The notes below the pieces were generated by a model. It was not told where the DNA came from. It saw only the letters and a list, made by a program, of their open reading frames with translations, and made no database searches. From assembly GCA_963718755.1 (NCBI GenBank), contig OY970376.1, positions 1,240,001 to 1,304,000 of the forward strand: a stretch of DNA of 64,000 bases. The letters are read 5' to 3'. The stretch comes from VRUE01 sp963718755. Lineage in GTDB: Bacteria > Actinomycetota > Thermoleophilia > Solirubrobacterales > 70-9. The translations under genes and the position numbers were made by a program. Below are positions 57,630 to 64,000 of the stretch, one piece after another. The first letter of the stretch is position 1. Each line of letters starts with the position of its first letter.

Positions 57630-59140
57630 GGTCCCAGGAGGTAGTCGAGGAGGGCACGCTGGGGAGCGGCGGCCGTGGAGCTGGCCCCCAGTTGTTCACC
57701 TTCGCCGAGACTCGGCGATTGGCCAGGTGACAGCGGCCGGGCTGGGGCGGGGACAGATGAGGAGCTCGAGGTGCCGCCAGTTTCTCGGTCTAGGTTGCCT
57801 AGGAACTCTCGGTAGAGCGATACGGCGGCGGCGGCGGATGCCGTCGATCGGGCGTTCGGGCCGTTGAAGTTCGCAACGCAACCGCTCCTAGGTGCGGCGA
57901 TCCAGTAATCGATGCAGTCGCTCAATGCGATGTTGTTACGGCCAAAGTGGCCGTACTGGTCGAATTCGTTTACGGTGCCCGCGCTGTTGTAAATCAGATC
58001 GGCGAGACTGTCGAAGCCGCCCGTCGTCCTCGTGCTGACCAGGAAGCGGGCCAATTCGGTGGTCGGGCTAGCTCCAGTGACGGCGAGGTCTCTGATCTTC
58101 TTGACTACCGGATCTGCGGCACGGAACTTCGGCCCGGCTACCTCGCCGCTTGCGCCGAGTGACTTGAGCGAGACGGTCGAGGCGGCCGAGAAGGGCGTCA
58201 GCGCCCGCGTCGCCTGGGTCAGCGACGGCGCCGCCTTGCCCAGCGCTTCGACCACCGGCGTGCCGGACTCGGAGAAGTATTCGAAGCTGGCCATCGTCTC
58301 GCGCAGCTCGCGCAGGAAGGCGGGCAGCTTGCTCAGCGAGGCTTCCAGCGCCTCGCCCTCTTCGGTGCTCGCCTCGGCCACGGCGCCCGCATTGGAGAGG
58401 AAGCCGGCAACGCTGGAGCGCTCGCGGGCGAGCGGGCCGAGGATCCGGTCGGAATCGGAGGCGAGCTGCGCCAGGCGGTCGCGCTGGGCGTTGAGGATGC
58501 CGAAGATGCGGTCGACGTCGCGCAGCACCGGGTTGGCGCGCTTGACGACCTCCTCGACGTCTTCGCCGCGGCCGGCGAGGCCGGCGCCGAGTTCGTTGAG
58601 GATCAAACGGAAGCGCTGCACATAGGTCAGCTGGTTGATGTTGTTGATCAGGTCCGGGTCGACGCTGGTGCTGTTGTTCTCGACCGGCAGCAGGTACTGG
58701 CCGGCGCCCGGCTCGCCCTCGGCGATCTCCTTCAGCGCCGGCGCCGGCTCGGAGCCCGGCGCCCGCGGCAGCGTCGGCTGGCAGTCGACGAACTTCTCGC
58801 CGATCAGCGACTGCGGCCGGATTTCGCAGCCGCCGTCGGCGCGGAAGTCCTGAAAGCCCGGATCGGTGATCTTCAGCGTGATCACCGCCTTGCCGGGAAG
58901 CGCCTGCGGCTTGCCGTCCTCGTAGCTGTCGACCTCACCGGGCATGGTCACGCCCACCGATTCGATTTCGCCCACGGTCGCGCCGGCGACGCGCACTTCC
59001 TCGCCCTTGACCATGAAGCCGCCGTTGTCGAAGATCGCGCGGACGACGTAGGCGTTGTTGCCGCTGCCGCCGCCCGAGACCAGCGCGACGATCACCACCA
59101 CGATGGCGACGACACCGAGTGCGGGTAGCCATTTCCTCAT
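57626..59140 (-). CDS. Mce-family lipid-transport protein, second of the operon (MceB position)
   Basis: 504 residues from the ATG at 59140 (MRKWLPALGVVAIVVVIVALVSGGG), which overlaps the preceding TGA; the frame is open further upstream but that stretch is the antisense-like end of the first mce gene. MCE domain YVVRAIFDNGGFMVKGEEVRVAGATVGEIESVGV, with an insert DGKPQALPGKAVITLKITDPGFQDFRADGGCEIRPQSLIGEKFVDCQP carrying two cysteines, then the helical tunnel part. Confidence 0.92.
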   Translation of the reverse strand: MRKWLPALGVVAIVVVIVALVSGGGSGNNAYVVRAIFDNGGFMVKGEEVRVAGATVGEIESVGVTMPGEVDSYEDGKPQALPGKAVITLKITDPGFQDFRADGGCEIRPQSLIGEKFVDCQPTLPRAPGSEPAPALKEIAEGEPGAGQYLLPVENNSTSVDPDLINNINQLTYVQRFRLILNELGAGLAGRGEDVEEVVKRANPVLRDVDRIFGILNAQRDRLAQLASDSDRILGPLARERSSVAGFLSNAGAVAEASTEEGEALEASLSKLPAFLRELRETMASFEYFSESGTPVVEALGKAAPSLTQATRALTPFSAASTVSLKSLGASGEVAGPKFRAADPVVKKIRDLAVTGASPTTELARFLVSTRTTGGFDSLADLIYNSAGTVNEFDQYGHFGRNNIALSDCIDYWIAAPRSGCVANFNGPNARSTASAAAAVSLYREFLGNLDRETGGTSSSSSVPAPARPLSPGQSPSLGEGEQLGASSTAAAPQRALLDYLLGP

Positions 59141-60633
59141 GGGCCGGGGGGCGCGTCGGCCGGGTCGCATTCGGACGATGGGTCTACGCCCGAGCCGGCG
59201 AAGGGCGGCTCGGTGAAGGGGCTGGAGCCGTCGGGCGCGGACTGGGTTGCGCCACCTGGGCAAGGGCGCCGCACCCCGGCCGAGCCACCGAAGGCGTCGT
59301 ACTGTTCGCTTGGGCTGATCGGTTCCAGCTCACCCGTACTGTCATTGCGCCTGAACATGTTGAGCGCGAACTGAACGCGGGCATAGTGGCCGTTGCTGTC
59401 GTAGTAGCCGGTGATCTGGCCGAGCGTGCCGAAGCCGTTGAAGATGTCCGGCGTGTAGGCGCGGGCGAAGTTGAGCGTCGGCTGGAAGTCCTCGATTCCC
59501 TGTTCGGCATGGGGGAAGGCCCTGGACGCGCGCGACTGCACCGCCGGCAGGAAGCCGAGGGCTTCGGCGGTGTCGTTGGCGAAGCCCGGCTTGCTGGTGC
59601 TGAGGCGGAGGTCCCTGAAGACCGGCACCGTTTTGGAGAGCACCGGGCGCAGTTCGCTCAGGAACGAGGCCAGGTTCCGCGTCGCCGGCTTCGCCGTTTC
59701 CACCAGCGGGTCGAGGTCGTCGAGCGCAGCGCGCAGGTTGACGAAGGTGGTGTTGCTCTGGCGCATGAACGGCGGCAGCAGGCGCAGGGTCTGGTCCAGG
59801 GCTTCGTTCTGCTCGGCGATCGCACCGAAGGCGGTGCTGGCGTTGGAGATCGCGCTCGAGAGCTCGGCGCCGCGCTGGGCAACCGCGGTGGAGAGCTTGC
59901 TGGAGCTGACGACGAACCGCTCGAACAGCTTCTGGTCAGCGTTCAGCTCGCTGACGAAGGCGCCGGCCCGGTTAAGCCCCGGGCCGAAGTACTTGAAGGT
60001 CTCGTTGGCCTCCTTGCCGCGGTCGCGGAACTGTTCGGCGCTGCCGCGCACAAACTCGCCGAGGGCGCGGCGCACCGGATTGGGGAAGGTGTTGAGGAGC
60101 TGGTCGAGGTCGACCTCGGTCGTGGTCGAGCCCAGGTCGAGGGTGGAGCCATCCTCCAGCTCCGGGTCGCTGTTCGGTCCCGGGCTGAGCGAGATGTAGT
60201 GGTTCGCAACTCCGGAGAGCGAGGTGGCACGGATGACGGCGGTCGTGCCCTCGTGCAGCTGCTGTTCGACGCTGACCTCGATCTCGGCCAGGTTGTCGTC
60301 GGTGAGCTCGATGCTCTCCACCGAGCCGACCGCCTGGCCGCCGATCAGCACCTGGTTGTCGGGCACGAGCTGGGCGGCATTCTGGAAGATGAGCTTGTAC
60401 TTGTGGCTGCCGTCGCCGCCGAAGAGGACGACAGCGAGCGCGATGACAACGATCGCCAGGCCCACCAGGGCCGCAATTCGGGCGGGGGTGACCCCCCGGG
60501 CTTGCGCCGGGCTTTTCTCCTCGCCTAAGGAATTAGCAGCCACGTATCGTCGCTTGCGGTTCCCCCGCCTCCATACAGAGGAACAAAGCTGCCGAATCGT
60601 ATCCGAGCGATCAGCCGCCACGCGTCCGCCCAT
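59137..60633 (-). CDS. Mce-family lipid-transport protein, first of the operon (MceA position)
   Basis: 498 residues from 60633, but the first 30 look non-coding. A GTG at 60543 (MAANSLGEEKSPAQARG) is a reasonable alternative start directly before the helix ARIAALVGLAIVVIALAVVLFGG. MCE domain YKLIFQNAAQLVPDNQVLIGGQAVGSVESIELTDD and TSLSGVANHYISLSPGP. Helical tunnel part NETFKYFGPGLNRAGAFVSELNADQKLFERFV. It heads the six-gene set; no YrbE-type permease genes lie between it and the MMPL gene. Confidence 0.92.
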   Translation of the reverse strand: MGGRVAADRSDTIRQLCSSVWRRGNRKRRYVAANSLGEEKSPAQARGVTPARIAALVGLAIVVIALAVVLFGGDGSHKYKLIFQNAAQLVPDNQVLIGGQAVGSVESIELTDDNLAEIEVSVEQQLHEGTTAVIRATSLSGVANHYISLSPGPNSDPELEDGSTLDLGSTTTEVDLDQLLNTFPNPVRRALGEFVRGSAEQFRDRGKEANETFKYFGPGLNRAGAFVSELNADQKLFERFVVSSSKLSTAVAQRGAELSSAISNASTAFGAIAEQNEALDQTLRLLPPFMRQSNTTFVNLRAALDDLDPLVETAKPATRNLASFLSELRPVLSKTVPVFRDLRLSTSKPGFANDTAEALGFLPAVQSRASRAFPHAEQGIEDFQPTLNFARAYTPDIFNGFGTLGQITGYYDSNGHYARVQFALNMFRRNDSTGELEPISPSEQYDAFGGSAGVRRPCPGGATQSAPDGSSPFTEPPFAGSGVDPSSECDPADAPPGP

Positions 60634-60683
60634 GCCTGGCTTAACTGGAAGTCAACGCACCTGCAAACGGCGCAGGCGAGCGC

Positions 60684-63600
60684 TCAGACGTCAACCCGGG
60701 GCATAACGCGGTCCAGCCTGCGCGGCAGCCACCAGACGCGGTCGCCGAGCAGCAGCATCAGGGCCGGCAGCAGGACGATGCGAACGACGGTGGCATCGAG
60801 CAGCACGGCGATCGTGAGGCCGACCCCGAGCTGGCTTATGGTGGCGATCGGCGCGCCGGCGAAGGCGATGAAGACCGCCATCATGATTGCCGCCGCGCCG
60901 GTGATCACGCGGGCCGTGCGTTCGAGGCCGAAATTGATCGCGGCGGCGTTGTCGCCCTCCCGGTCGTAGTGCTCCCGCATGCGGACCAGGAGGAAGACCG
61001 CGTAGTCGATCGAGAGCCCGAAGACGACCCCGAAGATCGCCACCGCACCCACCGCATCGACGTAGTTGCGCCCGCCCAGCGGCCAGTCCTCGGGCAGGCT
61101 GAAGAGCAGGGTGAGGACGCCGAAGGCGACCGCGACCGTGGCCAGGTTGAGGCCGACCGCGATCGCCGCCAGGGGCAGGGCGCGGAGGATGAGGACCAGG
61201 ACCAGGAAGGTCGCGAGGGTGATCGCAGCCACCACCACGGGAAGCCGCGCGCGGGTGACCTTGCTGTAGTCGTTGAGCTGCGCCGCGCCGCCGGCGACAC
61301 CGGCATCGACATCCGCTTCCCGGCTCAGCCGCTCCGCTTCGACCTCGAGCCGCTCGTTGAGCGCGATCGAGCCGGGCGAGTTGAAGGTGAAGCGGGAGAT
61401 GACCAGGATCGCCGCCGCCTGTCCGCCGCCTTCCAGATCGACGGCCGTCGCCGTGCGCTCGCGCGCCCGCGGCCGAGCGCCGTCGAGCGCCGAGAGGACG
61501 AAGTAGCCGGAGTCGAAAAGGCCCGGGCTGGAGCGCTGGAGGCGCCGCGCCTGCCGTTTGACGCGTGCGTTGCCGGAGAGCACCTGCACCGTCGCGCGGC
61601 GCAGCCCCGACTGCAGCGGAGCGGAAGCGCTGTAGCCGAGGGCGAGGTTCTCTTCGAGCGCGCCGGCGCCGCCGCGCAGCCGCGCGAGGCCGCTGGCGAG
61701 GGCGGTGGCGCCCGCGCCAAGGCGGGCGACGCCGCCCTGCAGGGTGCCGGCAGCGCGAGCGAGGCGGGCGGAGCCGTGGGCGAGTTTTTTGCCCGCGCCC
61801 TCGAGTTTCCGCAGGCCGTCGGAGAGACGGGTCGCGCCGACGCGCAGGCGCTGGATCAGGGCCAGCCCCGAGCCCAGCCAGACACTGACCTGCTTCGCTT
61901 CTTCGGCGTCTTCGACCAGCCTTGCCTGCAGCGCCGTGAGTTCAGTCGGCAGCCCCGTGTAGTCCGCTGCATACGGGGCGCCGCTGGCCGGATCGGTGCC
62001 GCTGACCGCCGCCAGGGCGCGGCTGACCGCCGCCAGCGCCGCTGCGTAGTTGGGATCCGATTTGCCGACCGTCATCCCTTTGAGCTGCTCCAGCGCCGTT
62101 TTCAGCTGAGCGTCCGCTTCCTGCGCCGGCGCCTGCAACCGCGGCAACGTCTGGTTTGCCTCCTCATTCAGCGAGCGCTGCAGGTTGCGCGAGCGGCGCA
62201 ATGCGTTGCGGCGCAGATTGGGCCCGAGGCTCTGCAGCGCGAACTTCAGGTTCAGCCCCGCGAGCGCAGCCCGGTGCTGGGCGCCGGCCAGGCGCCGCGT
62301 GCCGCTGGCAAAGGTCTGCAGCGCATTCACGGCGCGCTCGCTGCCGGCGTCGGCCTGGGCCAACCCGGAAGCCAGGGCCGTCGCGCCGGTCTCCGCCCTG
62401 CCGGATCCCACGGCCAGCAAGCCGGCGCCGTAGCTTGCTTTCGAGATCCCGTCACGCAGCTGAGCCACTCCCGATGCGGCGCGGCCGAGGTTGCGGCCGA
62501 GGCGCCCCAACTGGGCCAGCGGGCCGTTGCCGCTGGTGGCAAGGAGTGACTCGGCCCGGCGCAGCGGCGCCACCGCGCGCGAGATCTGCGCTGGGCCGAC
62601 GACGGTCTGGACACCGGGGAGAGCGGCGACCTGGTGCTGCCAGCGGCTCAGCACCGCCAGCCGGCGCGGTTCGGTGATCGTGCCCTGCTCGGCGCTGGCG
62701 ACGACCACGAAGGGGGCGTCATAGCCCGGGCCAATCGCGTGCTCGATCAGTTCGAAGTCCTGCCTGATCGGGTCGTCGTGGGCAAGCTGCGCCTGGCTCG
62801 GCGGGCCGGTCTTGAGCGCAACCGCCGGAACGGCGAGCGCCAGCACCACCGCGCCGATCACGATTGCCACTGCCGCAGGGCGGCGCAGGGCGGCGCCGAC
62901 GAGGCCCATCAGGCGCGAGCTGCGCTCCCCCGCCGCGGGACCGATCCGCCAGCGGTCGAGCTTCGAGCCGACCAGGATCAACACCGCAGGGCCCGCGACG
63001 ACGGCGACGGCGACGCTCAGCGCAACAACGAGGAACAGCGTCGCCGCCAGCGAGCCGAGCAGCGAGCCGGGAACGATGAAGAAGGCGACCAGCATCGAGA
63101 GCATCAACGTGGCGCCGGCAAATACGGTGGTGCGGCCGGCGGTGTGACGCGTGCTTGCGGCCGCATCGATCGGGGTGGCGCCGGCCGCCAGCTCTTCGCG
63201 GAAGCGGGACACCATCAGCAGCGCGTAATCAACCCCCAGCGCCAGCCCCATCATCGTGCAGACGACGAGCGCGAAGGCGTCGATGCTGAACCAGTTGGTC
63301 AGGATCGAGAGCAGGCCGCGCGAGGCGATCACCGTCACCGCCCCGAAGGCGAGGGGTATCGCCGCAGCAACCGGGGAGCGGAAGACGAGCAGCAGGACGA
63401 CGAGCAAAATCGGCAAGGCGATCAGCTCGCCGCGCTCGGTGGCAGCGATCGAGTCGTCCTGGATCGACCGCGAGAGCGTCGCGTAGCCGGTTTGGGTCGA
63501 GCGCACCGGCGGCTCGATCGTCGACTCGAGGATGCCGTTGAGCTCCGGCACCGTCTCGTTTACCGCCTCGTCGATGCCGACGTGGAAGTCGGCGATGACG

Positions 63601-63998
63601 ATCGCCCGCCGCGGGCTGGGCCGCAACCGCTGCACCGCCCCCAGGTCCCAGGGCGAGAGCGTGGTCACGGCCGGGTCGCGACGCAGGGTGCGGATCAACG
63701 CCGGCCCCTGCCGGTCGAGCTCCTTTGCCGGACCGCGCAGGAGGATTACGAAGGGCGCGCTGTCGCCGAAGTGCTCGCGCAGCATCCGGTTTGCCCGCGC
63801 CGAAGAGGTGCTGGGAATTTCGAGGCTGGTCGGGCTGAGCTTCTCCTCGACCCCGGCCCCGATAGCTCCGAGCACGACGAGCAGAAGAAAGGCGACGGCG
63901 AGCACCCGGCGAGGGTGGCGCAGCAAAGCAGAGCCGCGTTTGCGGCTGCGGTCCGGCGCGGACTCGCCGCTCCCTCTCCCCCGGCTCCTCAATCCCAC
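60684..63998 (-). CDS. MMPL/RND-family lipid exporter (start near or beyond the window edge)
   Basis: 1104 residues visible, from a GTG at 63998; the true start may lie outside. Two MMPL membrane bundles of about six helices each (residues about 175-370: LIALPILLVVLLLVFRSPVAAAIPLAFGAV, MMGLALGVDYALLMVSRFREEL; and 900-1090: PVVVAAITLATFLVLVLILRALPL, FGLSIDYAVFLLVRMREHYDR) contain the GxDY/SIDY proton-relay motifs. The periplasmic region between them is very large, with coiled, repeat-like helices (GAGATALASGLARLRGGAGALEEN) recalling YhgE/Pip-type domains. Such proteins export lipids. Its place 50 bases before mceA, on the same strand, suggests a joint lipid-traffic operon. Confidence 0.9.
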   Translation of the reverse strand: MGLRSRGRGSGESAPDRSRKRGSALLRHPRRVLAVAFLLLVVLGAIGAGVEEKLSPTSLEIPSTSSARANRMLREHFGDSAPFVILLRGPAKELDRQGPALIRTLRRDPAVTTLSPWDLGAVQRLRPSPRRAIVIADFHVGIDEAVNETVPELNGILESTIEPPVRSTQTGYATLSRSIQDDSIAATERGELIALPILLVVLLLVFRSPVAAAIPLAFGAVTVIASRGLLSILTNWFSIDAFALVVCTMMGLALGVDYALLMVSRFREELAAGATPIDAAASTRHTAGRTTVFAGATLMLSMLVAFFIVPGSLLGSLAATLFLVVALSVAVAVVAGPAVLILVGSKLDRWRIGPAAGERSSRLMGLVGAALRRPAAVAIVIGAVVLALAVPAVALKTGPPSQAQLAHDDPIRQDFELIEHAIGPGYDAPFVVVASAEQGTITEPRRLAVLSRWQHQVAALPGVQTVVGPAQISRAVAPLRRAESLLATSGNGPLAQLGRLGRNLGRAASGVAQLRDGISKASYGAGLLAVGSGRAETGATALASGLAQADAGSERAVNALQTFASGTRRLAGAQHRAALAGLNLKFALQSLGPNLRRNALRRSRNLQRSLNEEANQTLPRLQAPAQEADAQLKTALEQLKGMTVGKSDPNYAAALAAVSRALAAVSGTDPASGAPYAADYTGLPTELTALQARLVEDAEEAKQVSVWLGSGLALIQRLRVGATRLSDGLRKLEGAGKKLAHGSARLARAAGTLQGGVARLGAGATALASGLARLRGGAGALEENLALGYSASAPLQSGLRRATVQVLSGNARVKRQARRLQRSSPGLFDSGYFVLSALDGARPRARERTATAVDLEGGGQAAAILVISRFTFNSPGSIALNERLEVEAERLSREADVDAGVAGGAAQLNDYSKVTRARLPVVVAAITLATFLVLVLILRALPLAAIAVGLNLATVAVAFGVLTLLFSLPEDWPLGGRNYVDAVGAVAIFGVVFGLSIDYAVFLLVRMREHYDREGDNAAAINFGLERTARVITGAAAIMMAVFIAFAGAPIATISQLGVGLTIAVLLDATVVRIVLLPALMLLLGDRVWWLPRRLDRVMPRVDV

Positions 63999-64000
63999 CG

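Overview
The window looks like chromosomal DNA of a high-GC actinomycete, most likely class Thermoleophilia (Solirubrobacterales or a relative). This placement is inferred from GC-rich codon use, a six-gene mce operon, very large secreted NHL/propeller proteins with basic C-terminal tails, a collagen-like surface protein, and probable leaderless starts. It was not tested by any database search.

Layout. 1-3.2 kb: 3' part of a GalT-like gene and small housekeeping or unknown genes. 3.2-6.6 kb: an accessory patch with a duplicated half of tRNA-Arg(CCT) flanking a nucleotidyltransferase (MNT) gene and a decayed HEPN partner, then the intact tRNA, a DUF2511-like lipoprotein and a hipBA module. 6.6-23.9 kb: a block on the minus strand of secreted proteins: a collagen-like protein, a 1247-residue NHL/propeller protein, a 930-residue secreted protein, a heavily frameshifted second copy of the NHL protein, a PucR-type regulator, and a very large secreted metalloprotease whose last repeats have shifted out of frame. 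24-32.9 kb: pyrE, an L,D-transpeptidase, an unusual tRNA-like gene, a CPBP protease, a small MscS-like channel, a class A PBP, a GT87/MptB-like mannosyltransferase, a YbhN/UPF0104-like membrane protein and thiL. 33-39 kb: a response regulator-histidine kinase-HtrA operon and two trehalose-type glycosyltransferase genes. 39.5-46.3 kb: the core cluster rpsF-ssb-rpsR-rplI-(membrane protein)-dnaB-helicase loader-purA. 46.4-49 kb: an AT-richer patch with an AAA ATPase and two secreted unknowns. 49-51.7 kb: a TetR regulator and two tandem secreted paralogues. 51.8-64 kb: six translationally coupled Mce proteins and an upstream MMPL transporter.

How the genes work together. Much of the window concerns the cell envelope: murein synthesis and crosslinking (PBP1, L,D-transpeptidase), lipid import or export (Mce, MMPL), mannolipid-type glycosylation (GT87), envelope stress sensing (two-component system with HtrA) and surface proteins. 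The replication and translation cluster is conserved housekeeping DNA.

The most unusual signal is a set of short, near-perfect palindromic elements. Several lie in frame inside genes (galT-like, thiL, GT87 twice, CPBP) and others sit directly at gene ends (treT-otsA, between GT87 and YbhN, upstream of the 38999 reading frame, upstream of rpsF). At least three share one design: a CTTA...TAAG-closed stem around a CACCCA core, with one member carrying entirely different but still self-complementary arms. A second set has arms of the form CGGGGGnGTCnCCCG. They resemble, in behaviour but not in sequence, the palindromic elements that insert into reading frames in Rickettsia. A second candidate novelty is a tRNA-like gene with an 8-bp acceptor stem, 4-bp T stem, 6-bp D stem and long variable arm, whose anticodon arm is perfectly complementary to sequence about 170 bases downstream.
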